Positions 30,080 to 40,252 of a stretch of DNA of 64,000 bases are shown piece after piece (the stretch's first letter is position 1; each line of letters starts with the position of its first letter). The notes beneath the pieces are model-generated. The model worked only from the letters and a program-made list of their open reading frames with translations, did not search any database and was not told where the DNA came from. The stretch spans positions 42,728 through 106,727 of the forward strand of contig CALSPA010000013.1 of the NCBI GenBank assembly GCA_943788115.1, written 5' to 3'. Source of the stretch: an uncultured Flavobacteriales bacterium. Lineage in GTDB: Bacteria; Bacteroidota; Bacteroidia; Flavobacteriales_D; Parvicellaceae. The translations under genes were made by a program, and so were the position numbers.

Positions 30080-30999
30080 TTTGAATTTGTTATTCTAGCG
30101 CCTTTAATAAATTCTTTAGCAGGCATTCTTTTTTTTCCTTCCAGCTGAATTTCTGCTAAATTAAGACTTCCAAATGAACAACCAATATGAAGTTCATTAT
30201 TTATTATTTTAATTTCTCCTGTGTTTAATTTGGAATTTAATGGAATAGCACTGAAAATTTTAAGAATTAATTTTTTTTCATCAATCATAACATGAGTCCA
30301 TGCTCCAGGATATGGAGATAATCCTCTTATTAAATTATTTATTTCAGTATTAGTCTTAGACCAATCTATTTTCCCTGTTAATTTATTAATTTTTGGAGCT
30401 GATTTTAATAGCTTATTATCTTCTTGTTTATATGCTTGAATATTATTATTCTCAATGTCATTAATGGTGTTTAATAATAGTGTAGCACCTTGATGCATTA
30501 ACTTGTTATGAAGTGTGCCAACATTATCTAATTCATCAATTAGAACAGTTTTGTTTTGAATTATTTTTCCTGTATCAATTTCTTTCTCAATAAAAAATGT
30601 GGAAACTCCAGTAATTTTTTCACCATTAATAATAGCCCAATTAATAGGAGCTGCTCCTCTATAATTAGGGAGTAGTGATGCGTGTAAATTTATTGTTCCT
30701 AATTTAGGCATACTCCATACTATTTCAGGTAACATCCTAAAAGCTACTACAACAAATAAATCTGCATCAATGGTCTTTAATTCATTTATGAAAATTGAGT
30801 CTTTAAGGTTTGGTGGCTGTAGAACTTTTATGTTGTTAGATAAAGCAAATTCTTTAACGGCAGAAGATTTAAGCTTTTTACCTCTTCCAGCAGGCCTGTC
30901 AGGGGCTGTCACAACTGCTTCAAGTTGATGAGAGCTAGTTAAAATTTTTCCTAAACTTTCAATTGCAAATTCAGGGGTTCCCATAAAAATTATTCTCAT
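30070..30999 (-). CDS. fmt: Methionyl-tRNA formyltransferase
   Basis: MRIIFMGTPEFAIESL; NLHASLLPNYRGAAPINWAIINGE. Confidence 0.97.
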   Translation of the reverse strand: MRIIFMGTPEFAIESLGKILTSSHQLEAVVTAPDRPAGRGKKLKSSAVKEFALSNNIKVLQPPNLKDSIFINELKTIDADLFVVVAFRMLPEIVWSMPKLGTINLHASLLPNYRGAAPINWAIINGEKITGVSTFFIEKEIDTGKIIQNKTVLIDELDNVGTLHNKLMHQGATLLLNTINDIENNNIQAYKQEDNKLLKSAPKINKLTGKIDWSKTNTEINNLIRGLSPYPGAWTHVMIDEKKLILKIFSAIPLNSKLNTGEIKIINNELHIGCSFGSLNLAEIQLEGKKRMPAKEFIKGARITNSKCL

Positions 31000-31008
31000 A
31001 CTGTAAAT

Positions 31009-32193
31009 TTAAAATACTTGAATTACTAGACCTTTTAAATATTCACTTTCTGGATGAAAAATGTTAATTGGATGATCTGCTGGTTGGTGAAGCTGATTTA
31101 GAATTTTAATTTTTCTTTCTAAAGCAATACCGACTGAAAGTATGGTGTTTCTAAATAGCTCTTTACTAATTACTTGTGAGCAAGAAAAGGTAAATATAAT
31201 TCCCCCAGGTTTTATTTTTTCTATTGCTCTAGAATTTAATCTTTTATAACCTTGAATGGCTTTGTGTTTAGCGCTCATGTGTTTTGCAAATGCTGGTGGG
31301 TCAAGTATTATAATGTCATAATCTTCATTTATGTCTTTAATGTATTCCATTGCATCTGCTACAATAGATTTATGCTTAATATTTTTGTTATTAATAAGTG
31401 CTATATTTTTTTCTAATAAATCGATTGCTTTTTTAGAACTATCTAAAGAATGAACTTCTTTAGCGCCATTGTTAAGTGCGTATATAGAAAATCCACCGGA
31501 ATAGCAAAATGTATTTAATATTTTTTTGTCTTTTGAAATCTCACCTAATAATTTTCTATTTTCTCTCTGATCAATAAAGAACCCAGTTTTTTGGCCATTA
31601 ATCCAATTAATAGAAAATGAATTGTTGTTTTCTTTTGCAGGTGCTCTATTTATATCGTTTCCGAATAAATAAGTGTTTTCAATTGAGTAATTGGTTTGAT
31701 ATTTTTGATCTAATGAATCTGAACTTTTATCATAAATTGCATCTATATTAGGTAATCTTTCTCTTAAAATAGTGCAAATTAAATCCTTGATTAACCACAT
31801 TCCAATAGAATGACATTGAATTACAGCTGTACCATTGTAAAAATCAATTATTAAACCAGAAAGATCATCTCCTTCAGCATGAATTAAACGAAATATTGTT
31901 GTATTGGCATTATCTATAAATTCTTTTCGATTATTAATGGCTAATTCAATCTTTAACTTCCAATATTTTTCATCTATTGGTTGTTGTCTAAATTCAAAAA
32001 TACGTACGCATAAGTTTTCCTGTTGATAATGACCAGTACCTAAATATTTTCCTTTATTAGAAAAAACTTCAACAGCATCTCCATCTTTTACACCTTGCTG
32101 TATTTCTTTTATTGCATTAGAAAAAATCCATGGGTGAAATCGTTTTATTGATTTGTCTTTTGCCGGCTTTAAAATAACTTTTCCTAAATTCAT
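31009..32193 (-). CDS. Class I SAM-dependent rRNA methyltransferase (RlmI-like)
   Basis: RFHPWIFSNAI; KTGFFIDQRENR; LNTFCYSGGFSIYALNNGAKEVHSLDSS; DPPAFAK. Confidence 0.92.
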   Translation of the reverse strand: MNLGKVILKPAKDKSIKRFHPWIFSNAIKEIQQGVKDGDAVEVFSNKGKYLGTGHYQQENLCVRIFEFRQQPIDEKYWKLKIELAINNRKEFIDNANTTIFRLIHAEGDDLSGLIIDFYNGTAVIQCHSIGMWLIKDLICTILRERLPNIDAIYDKSSDSLDQKYQTNYSIENTYLFGNDINRAPAKENNNSFSINWINGQKTGFFIDQRENRKLLGEISKDKKILNTFCYSGGFSIYALNNGAKEVHSLDSSKKAIDLLEKNIALINNKNIKHKSIVADAMEYIKDINEDYDIIILDPPAFAKHMSAKHKAIQGYKRLNSRAIEKIKPGGIIFTFSCSQVISKELFRNTILSVGIALERKIKILNQLHQPADHPINIFHPESEYLKGLVIQVF

Positions 32194-32245
32194 TATAAAT
32201 TATATCAGTCGACAAAATAACAATTAATATTTTAAAGAATAAAGA

Positions 32246-33136
32246 GTGAAATTCGGACATTTAGAAATACTTGACAATGTAGACTTTACTTTGCCAGCTT
32301 TTGAAAATAATTTTGGAGTTAAATCTAAGATAGATTTTAAAGAGCTTAATTTTCACTTTGGAGCACCTGTTTGGGGAGATAAAGATTATATAGGTGTTTT
32401 ATATCCAAAAGGAACCAAACAAAATAAATTTCTTAATGAATATGCAAAACAATTTAACAGTATTGAAGTTAACGCAACTCGTTTTGGAACACCAAAGTCT
32501 GTTGTATTAGATAATTGGAAAAGTGCTGTTAGTAATGAGTTTAAGTTTTCATTGAAAGTTCCTCAAGTTATTACTCATAGAAAAGACATTAACGACATTA
32601 AAGCCAGACATCAAATAGATAAATTTATTCTTGCTATTGATCATTTAGGCAATAATTCAGGAATTAGTTTTGCTGTTATGGCAAATTATTTTAAAGCAAG
32701 TCAATTTAAAATGCTTGTAGAATTCGTCCAAAACATTCCAATCGACATGCCTTTTTCTATTGAGTTTAGGGATCCATCTTGGTTTGCGCCATCGTTAATG
32801 AATGAATGGCAATCGCTTTTCGTAGAAAATAATATTGGTACTGTTATAACTGACACTCCAGGAAGGAGAGATGTGGCACATTGTAGATTATCTGGTGATA
32901 ATTTATTTGTTAGATATGTTGGGAATTTCAATCATATTAGCGATACTCATAGAATTAAGATTTGGGTAGATAAAATAATAGAAAGTACAAATTTTGGTAT
33001 TAAAAATGTTTGGTTTTATGTTCATCAACCGGGAGATGACAGAGGAAGGGTGGTTGATTTTTTTAACACATTTATTAATGAGTTAAAATTGAAAAATAGT
33101 AAGGAAATAACCTTGCTAAAAGATTATAGACTCTAA
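32246..33136 (+). CDS. DUF72 domain protein
   Basis: YAKQFNSIEVNATRFGTPK; FSLKVPQVITHRKDIND; IEFRDPSWF. Confidence 0.88.
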   Translation: MKFGHLEILDNVDFTLPAFENNFGVKSKIDFKELNFHFGAPVWGDKDYIGVLYPKGTKQNKFLNEYAKQFNSIEVNATRFGTPKSVVLDNWKSAVSNEFKFSLKVPQVITHRKDINDIKARHQIDKFILAIDHLGNNSGISFAVMANYFKASQFKMLVEFVQNIPIDMPFSIEFRDPSWFAPSLMNEWQSLFVENNIGTVITDTPGRRDVAHCRLSGDNLFVRYVGNFNHISDTHRIKIWVDKIIESTNFGIKNVWFYVHQPGDDRGRVVDFFNTFINELKLKNSKEITLLKDYRL

Positions 33137-33144
33137 AATTATAA

Positions 33145-33897
33145 TTAAATGTAATTACTTGCTTTGTATGAAATATAACCAATCATTTCATGAAGTAATA
33201 TTCTCCATTGAAACAAAACGCTTGATTGAGGAATAACAAAGCTTTCCCAATAGATGTGTTTTTCTTCCAATTTAATTATATAAGGATCAACATTTAATTT
33301 ATTTTTCTTAAAACACGCCATGGCTCTTCTTTGATGATAATCTGAAGTGATTAAGAGGCATTTAGGAGACGGTTTTTTCGAATTTTTAAAGATGTAGTTG
33401 GATGTGAATAATGCATTCTGGTAAGTGTTTTGAGAGTTTTTCTCACAAATTATATCATAATTAGGGATGCCAATTCCTACTAAATATTTTTTAAGGTAGT
33501 CAGCTTCTATAAGCTCGGATTGTAAACTTCCAGATGCGCCACTAATTATAATTTTATTTATTTTGTTTGCCTTGTAAAGTTTAATAGTATTCAACATTCG
33601 ATTGCTACTATATCCAAATTTCATGTCTTTTTTGGTAGAGTTTAAGCTAATAATACCACCTAGTAAAATTCCATAATCATATTCTTCTTGTAATTCAACT
33701 TGTTTAAGATTCCACAAATCAGAACTCAATTTATGGATGTAACTGTTTGAGAAAAAAAGTAACAGTAAAAAACTAATTAATAAATGTTTTCTTCTTCGGT
33801 ATTTTCTCTTGCTGAATAATCCTAGAAAGAAAAAAAGACCAATAATAACCAATGGATCTGCTATGAATCCTAATATTTTAGATAAAATAAAAAACAA
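33145..33897 (-). CDS. YdcF/ElyC-SanA family protein (DUF218)
   Basis: YGILLGGII...IIISGASGSLQSELIEADYLKKYLVGIGIPNYDIICEKNSQNTYQNALFT; LLITSDYHQRRAMACFKK. Confidence 0.88.
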   Translation of the reverse strand: MFFILSKILGFIADPLVIIGLFFFLGLFSKRKYRRRKHLLISFLLLLFFSNSYIHKLSSDLWNLKQVELQEEYDYGILLGGIISLNSTKKDMKFGYSSNRMLNTIKLYKANKINKIIISGASGSLQSELIEADYLKKYLVGIGIPNYDIICEKNSQNTYQNALFTSNYIFKNSKKPSPKCLLITSDYHQRRAMACFKKNKLNVDPYIIKLEEKHIYWESFVIPQSSVLFQWRILLHEMIGYISYKASNYI

Positions 33898-33948
33898 AAA
33901 TTTTAATTTTTTATAAAGCTATTTATTTTCTATTAAATGGATTTGAAT

Positions 33949-33978
33949 TTGACAACCTAAATCAAAAATGTATTTTTG
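33949..33978 (+). promoter_or_regulatory. Bacteroidota-type promoter (TTG-N19-TATTTTTG) upstream of icmF
   Basis: ttg at 33949-33951 and tatttttg at 33971-33978, spacer 19. Confidence 0.6.
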
Positions 33979-33997
33979 TTTCAAATCATAGATTTAA

Positions 33998-36900
33998 ATG
34001 GATTCAAAAATATATAAACCCGTAAATAAGATTAGAATTGTTACAGCAGCATCACTTTTCGATGGTCATGATGCAGCAATTAATATAATGAGAAGAATAA
34101 TTCAGTCTACTGGATGTGAGGTTATTCATCTAGGTCATGACAGGAGTGTTGAAGAAGTTGTTAATTGTGCTATTCAAGAAGATGCTCAGGCTATTGCAAT
34201 GACATCTTATCAAGGAGGCCATAATGAATATTTTAAATACATGTATGACCTTTTAAAAGAAAAAGGAGCCAGTGATATTAAAATATTTGGTGGAGGTGGT
34301 GGAACAATTCTTCCTTCTGAGATTGAAGAATTGCAGGATTATGGTATTGAAAGAATATATCATCCAGATGATGGTAGAACATTGGGTCTTCAAGGAATGA
34401 TTAATGACTTAGTTGAAAGATGTGATTTTCCTACCGGTAAAAATCAGAAGAAAGAGCTCTCAAAAAAGTCGTTCGATAAAAATCCACTTACAATTGGTAA
34501 GATGATATCTGCTGCTGAAAATTTCATGGATGAAAATGAAAAGGAGCTTCAGATGATTCACGAAAATGCTGAAAAATTAAGCATACCGATACTTGGTATC
34601 ACAGGAACTGGTGGTGCTGGTAAATCTTCTTTAGTTGATGAATTAGTTAGGCGATTTTTGGATGATTTCTCCAATAAACAAATTGCAATTGTTTCTGTTG
34701 ATCCATCAAAGAGAAGAACCGGGGGCGCTCTTCTTGGAGATAGAATACGTATGAATTCAATAAACGATGATCGTGTGTACATGCGTTCATTGGCGACTCG
34801 ACAAAGTAATCTTGCATTTCTAAATATGTTTCAAATGCATTAGACATATTAAAGCTTGCTAAGTACGATTTAATAATTTTAGAAACTTCTGGAATTGGTC
34901 AATCAGATACAGAAATTTTAGATCACAGTGATGTTTCTCTTTATGTGATGACACCTGAGTTTGGAGCAGCAACACAACTAGAGAAAATTGACATGCTTGA
35001 CTTTGCAGATATAGTTGCGCTAAATAAATTTGACAAAAGAGGTGCTTTAGATGCTGTTAGAGATGTCAAGAAACAGTATAAACGTAATCATAATTTATGG
35101 GATATTAAAGATGACGAAATTCCAGTTTTTGGAACTATTGCGTCTCAATTTAATGATCCTGGAATGAATACGCTTTATCGTTCTTTAATGGATGAAATTG
35201 AGTTAAAAACAAAAGCAGGTTTGAAATCATCTTTTTCTATTTCTAAAGAAATGTCTGAAAAGATATTTGTTATTCCTCCAAATAGAATTCGTTATTTGTC
35301 AGAAATTTCTGAAAACAACAGAGCCTACGATTCTTGGGTTAACTCTCAAGTTGAAGTTGCTAATAAATTAGATGCATTGTTAAGAACATTGTCTCTCTAT
35401 TCAAAGGATAATTCAAATGAAACAGTTGTACTACTTTAAGCTCAACTTATGAAAAGCTTAAAATGGATCTTGATCCACATAACTTTCAAATCTCTTCAAG
35501 ATTGGGAGGGTAAATTAGGTAAATACAAATCTCCTGTTTTTAAGTTTAAAGTTAGAGACAAAGAGTTGTCTGTTAAAACTCATTCAGAATCATTGTCTCA
35601 TTTGTCAATTCCTAAAGTAGCTGTACCAAGATATTCTAACTGGGGAGATCGACTTAAGTGGTCACTTCAAGAAAATTTCCCTGGTAGAATTTCCATTATA
35701 CAGCTGGTCTGTTTCCTTTTAAAAGAGAGGGTGAAGATCCCTACAAGAATGTTTGCTGGTGAAGGTGGTCCTGAAAGAACAAATAGACGATTTCATTATG
35801 TTAGCTTGGGAATGCCAGCAAAAAGACTTGTCTACTGCTTTTGATTCGGTTACTCTATATGGAAATGATCCTCATATTCGACCAGATATTTATGGTAAAA
35901 TAGGAAATGCGGGAGTTTCAATTTGTTGTTTAGATGATGCAAAAAATTATATTCAGGTTTTGATCTTATCCGAACCATCTACATCTGTTAGTATGACAAT
36001 TAATGGTCCTGCTCCTATGCTACTTGGTTTCTTTATGAATGCTGCAATTGATCAAAATTGTGAGAAATACATCATGAGATAATGTTGAATAAAGAAGTTA
36101 GAAAAAAATTCAGAATATATATACAGAATTCAAGCAGGCCATCATATCAAGGTGATTTACCAGAAGGGAATAATGGTTTAGGTTTAATGCTTCTTGGAAT
36201 TACAGGAGATCAAGTCCTTCCGAAAGATAGTTTATAATCAAATTAAAAAAGAAACATTAACAAAAGTTAGAGGAACTGTTCAAGCGGATATTCTTAAAGA
36301 AGATCAAGCTCAAAATACTTGTATTTTTTCTACAGAGTTTGCATTAGGTTAATGGGAGATGTTCAAGAATATTTTATAAATAATGAAGTTCGTAATTTTT
36401 ATTCTGTTTCTATTTCTGGTTACCATATTGCAGAAGCAGGTGCTAATCCAATTTCACAATTAGCATTTACATTATCCAATGGATTTACTTATGTGGAATA
36501 TTACCTTAGCTAGAGGTATGGACATTAATAACTTTGGTCCTAATTTATCTTTTTTCTTCTCAAATGGAATAGATCCTGAATATGCAGTAATTGGAAGAGT
36601 AGCAAGAAGAATTTGGGCAAAAGCTATGAAAAAGAAATATGGTGCGGATAAAAGAGCTCAAATGTTGAAATATCATATTCAAACATCTGGTAGATCTTTA
36701 CATGCTCAAGAAATAGATTTTAATGATATTAGAACAACTCTTCAGGCATTGTATGCTATTTATGATAATTGTAATTCATTACATACCAATGCTTATGATG
36801 AGGCAATTACAACACCAACAGAAGAGTCTGTAAGAAGGGCGATGGCAATTCAATTAATAATTAACAAGGAGCTAGGTCTTACAAAAAATGAAAACCCATT

Positions 36901-37369
36901 ACAAGGTTCTTTTATTGTTGATGAATTAACTGATTTGGTTGAAGAGGCGGTTTTAATTGAATTTGACAGAATAAATGAAAGAGGTGGTGTTCTTGGTGCT
37001 ATGGAAACAATGTATCAAAGAAGTAAAATTCAAGAAGAATCTCTTTATTATGAAACCTTAAAACATACTGGCGATTTTCCAATAATTGGGGTTAACACAT
37101 TTTTAAGTTCTAAGGGTTCTCCAACTGTAATTCCTGGTGAAGTAATTCGTGCAACAAAAAAAGAAAAGGAATATCAAATTAGTATGCTTTCCAATCTTCA
37201 AGATAACAATAAGGATAAATCCAAAATAGCTATTGAGAAAATAAAACATGCGTCTATTCATAATGATAATATTTTTGAGCAGATGATGGAGGCTTCTAAA
37301 ACTTGTTCTTTAGGTCAGATTACCAATGCATTGTTTCAGGTAGGTGGCCAATATAGGAGAAATATGTAG
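33998..37369 (+). pseudogene. icmF: Fused isobutyryl-CoA mutase (IcmF: B12 domain + MeaB-like GTPase + mutase), multiply frameshifted
   Basis: B12-binding [51 protein letters not shown]; mutase [66 protein letters not shown]; spread over several frames. Confidence 0.93.
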
Positions 37370-37373
37370 TTAA

Positions 37374-37976
37374 ATGTCAAAAGATAATCATCTAATTATT
37401 TTTGCGAGAAATCCAGAATTGGGGAAAATTAAAACTCGATTAGCTAAATCGGTAGGAGATAAAAATGCGCTAAAAGTTTACCTTCATTTATTGGAGCACA
37501 CTGCACAAATTTGTTCACCCATTGAAGTCCATAAACACATTTACTACGATTCATTCATAGAAATTGATGATATTTTCCCGGAAAATAGTTTTCAAAAAAG
37601 TATTCAATCTGGTGAAGATTTAGGAGTTAGAATGTATAATGCATTTAAAGATATTTTTGGCCAATGGGCAAAAAAAATTATTTTAATTGGTACAGATTGT
37701 TTTGAACTTAACTCATCAGTTATAGAAAATGCTTTTAATCAATTAGATACTAGCGATGCTGTTATTGGTCCAGCAAAAGATGGTGGATATTATTTAATTG
37801 GAATAAGAAATTTAAAAAAGGATTATTTTATTAATAAGACTTGGGGAGGTGAAAATGTTCTACTTGACACTCTCATAGATTTTAAAAAATTAGAAATCAA
37901 TTATTCACTCCTTCCTGTTCTTAATGATGTGGATCACAAAGAGGATTTAGGAGATTTAGAAAAATTAATTGAATGA
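37374..37976 (+). CDS. TIGR04282/DUF2064 family glycosyltransferase
   Basis: LIIFARNPELGKIKTRLAKSVGDKNALKVY; DAVIGPAKDGGYYLIGI. Confidence 0.88.
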   Translation: MSKDNHLIIFARNPELGKIKTRLAKSVGDKNALKVYLHLLEHTAQICSPIEVHKHIYYDSFIEIDDIFPENSFQKSIQSGEDLGVRMYNAFKDIFGQWAKKIILIGTDCFELNSSVIENAFNQLDTSDAVIGPAKDGGYYLIGIRNLKKDYFINKTWGGENVLLDTLIDFKKLEINYSLLPVLNDVDHKEDLGDLEKLIE

Positions 37977-38797
37977 ATTTAATAGAAATAAAAGAAGCAG
38001 TAGATTTCTTAAATAGTAGGGGAGTTTACAAGGTGGAAAATGCAATAATTTTGGGAACTGGATTGGGTAAGTTAGCTGATTTAGTTACAAATAGTATTGT
38101 TATTCCATATTCTGAAATCCCTCATTTTCCTTTAAGTACAGTAGAGTCTCATTCAGGTAATTTAATTTTAGGAAAACTTGAAAATATTAATGTCATAATT
38201 TTTCAAGGAAGATTTCATTTTTACGAAGGTTATTCAATGGAAGAAATTGTTTTTCCTGTTAGAGTTTTGAAGTTTTTAGAAGTTAAAAATCTGTTTATTT
38301 CAAATGCTGCAGGGGCCATTAATTTGAGTTTTAAAAAAGGTGAATTAATGCTAATTAAAGATCACATTAATCTTTTCCCTAAGCACCCATTAAGAGGTTC
38401 GAACAGTGACGAGCTTGGTGTGAGGTTTCCAGATATGAGTGACGCATATGATGGTGCTCTTAATGAACTTGTCTTGAGTTCTGCAAAAAAATTAAATATT
38501 AATTTAAATCAAGGTGTTTATATTTCTGCTCAAGGTCCCATGCTGGAAACACCAGCAGAATATAGGATGCTTGTGAAATTAGGTGGTGATGCAGTAGGTA
38601 TGAGTACCATTCCAGAAGTAATTGCGGCACGTCACGTTGGAATTAAATGTTGTGCTATTTCTGTTCTCACAGACGAATGTGATCCAGATGATTTAAAACC
38701 TATTGATATTGAAGAAATCATACGTATTGCAGGAATGGCCGAAAAGAAATTAATTGATTTATTACTAGCTGCTTTGAGTGGTTTAAAGATCTTGTGA
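37973..38797 (+). CDS. Purine-nucleoside phosphorylase
   Basis: AIILGTGLGKLADL; IFQGRFHFYEGYSMEEIVFPVRVLK; SNAAGAIN; GPMLETPAEYRML; DAVGMSTIPEVIAARHVGI. Confidence 0.95.
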   Translation: MNLIEIKEAVDFLNSRGVYKVENAIILGTGLGKLADLVTNSIVIPYSEIPHFPLSTVESHSGNLILGKLENINVIIFQGRFHFYEGYSMEEIVFPVRVLKFLEVKNLFISNAAGAINLSFKKGELMLIKDHINLFPKHPLRGSNSDELGVRFPDMSDAYDGALNELVLSSAKKLNINLNQGVYISAQGPMLETPAEYRMLVKLGGDAVGMSTIPEVIAARHVGIKCCAISVLTDECDPDDLKPIDIEEIIRIAGMAEKKLIDLLLAALSGLKIL

Positions 38798-38804
38798 ATA
38801 ACGG

Positions 38805-39252
38805 ATGTCTCAGATTGATTAGATACAATTCCTATTTACATAGGAAAAGAAGCGTTACTCTTCTTTAAGAGATGTTGTTTTGAAAAATTTACCAATCGGA
38901 TTTAAAGAGGTGATAAATTATGGAGTGTTAGGTTATGTCGTTCCACATGAATTGTATCCATTCGGGTTATCATGTTATCCCTCTATCACCATTGCCTTTC
39001 ATTAATCTTAGCTTCTCAAAAGAAACACACTGCATTATTTCATACGGGTATTTATAGTGATGCCAAACTTTTAGATTGGTTTGTTGGTCAATACGCTCAA
39101 TTATCTGATCAATAAATTAAGCATGGGTAAGAGTTGTATTAGGTTCTCAAAAATTGATGAAATTCCTTATGAATTAATTGGAGAATTGTGCTCAAAGATG
39201 TCAGTAGAAGATTGGGTGGGTCATCTATGAAAATGCAATTAAAAAAAAGTAG
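38805..39252 (+). pseudogene. DUF1801 domain protein, multiply frameshifted
   Basis: Manual reconstruction across frames: LRDVVLKNLPIGFKEVINYGVLGYVVPHELYP / GYHVIPLSPLPFINL / SQKKHTALFHTGIYSDAKLLDWFVGQYAQLSDQ / KLSMGKSCIRFSKIDEIPYELIGELCSKMSVEDWVG / IYENAIKKK. Confidence 0.75.
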
Positions 39253-39254
39253 TA

Positions 39255-40250
39255 TTACACTAATTTCCTTTTTTCTAGAGCTATTAATGGAGAAATAGCA
39301 TCTAAAAGTCGACTAGCATTAGCTAAATTTAATTGTTGCTCAGCATCTGATAAAGCTTTAGATGGGTCGGGGTGAATTTCTATTAATAAACCATCAATTC
39401 CCATTGCTACAGCAGCCTTACTTAAGTCAGTGATTCCATAGCTATATCCTAATGCATGACTTGGGTCAATAATTATAGGGAGGTTAATGTGTTCTTTAAG
39501 CCAAGCAACACCACATAAATCAAGGGTGAATCTTGTTTTATCTTCAAAAGTTCGAATGCCTCTTTCACAAAGAATTACATTTTCATTGCCACCACTTAAT
39601 ATAAATTCAGCAGCTTGAACAAATTCTTGAACAGTAGAAGAGAAACCTCTTTTCAATAAAACAGGCTTATTACTTTTACTTAATGCTTTTAAAATCCCTT
39701 GATCATACATGGATTTTGTTCCTACTTGTACCACATCAGCATAGGAAATTAATTCTTGAATATGAGTAGCATCTTTAGCTTCACTAAAAGTGATTAGATT
39801 GTTCTTTTTTGAGATTTTTTTGAGAATTTTTAAACCCTCATTTTCTAATCCTTGAAATGAATACGGAGAGGTACGAGGTTTGTAAGCACCGGCTCTAATG
39901 CATTTTAAATTATTCTTAGTTAAGAAATTAGCAATTTCATTAATTTGATTCTCGTTTTCTACAGAACAGGGCCCCATTATTATTGGAAAATCAACACATT
40001 TTCTTCCAATATTTATGTTTTTAATTTTAATGGATTTATGTTGTTTATAATCTATAGAAGCTAGTTGAATGTCATTTTTAAAAATGAATTTATCAATGAC
40101 AAAAGGGGTTAGATTTTCTGGAACAGTTTTATAATTTGAGGAATTTACAAGTTGTAAAAAACTTTCTTTTTTATTCACGAAAGAGTTGGTGCTCTTGGTG
40201 TATTCTAATAGGATTTTTTCTGGAGTGTTGTTGTCTATGTGTAGAATCAT
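39255..40250 (-). CDS. aroF: 3-deoxy-7-phosphoheptulonate (DAHP) synthase
   Basis: IIMGPCSVENENQI; CIRAGAYKPRTSPYSFQGL; VLLKRGFSSTVQEFVQAAEFI; IIDPSHALGYSYGI. Confidence 0.93.
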   Translation of the reverse strand: MILHIDNNTPEKILLEYTKSTNSFVNKKESFLQLVNSSNYKTVPENLTPFVIDKFIFKNDIQLASIDYKQHKSIKIKNINIGRKCVDFPIIMGPCSVENENQINEIANFLTKNNLKCIRAGAYKPRTSPYSFQGLENEGLKILKKISKKNNLITFSEAKDATHIQELISYADVVQVGTKSMYDQGILKALSKSNKPVLLKRGFSSTVQEFVQAAEFILSGGNENVILCERGIRTFEDKTRFTLDLCGVAWLKEHINLPIIIDPSHALGYSYGITDLSKAAVAMGIDGLLIEIHPDPSKALSDAEQQLNLANASRLLDAISPLIALEKRKLV

Positions 40251-40252
40251 AA

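Noticed and set aside
33898-33997. Cobalamin riboswitch upstream of the B12-dependent icmF
   Set aside because: The leader is only about 100 nt, AT-rich, with a good TTG-N19-TATTTTTG promoter about 20 nt before the start, leaving no room for a riboswitch fold.
34558-34847. Antisense ORFs inside icmF, and similar short ORFs antisense to lon, parE, parC, SulP and others
   Set aside because: They mirror strongly coding opposite strands and have no independent support.
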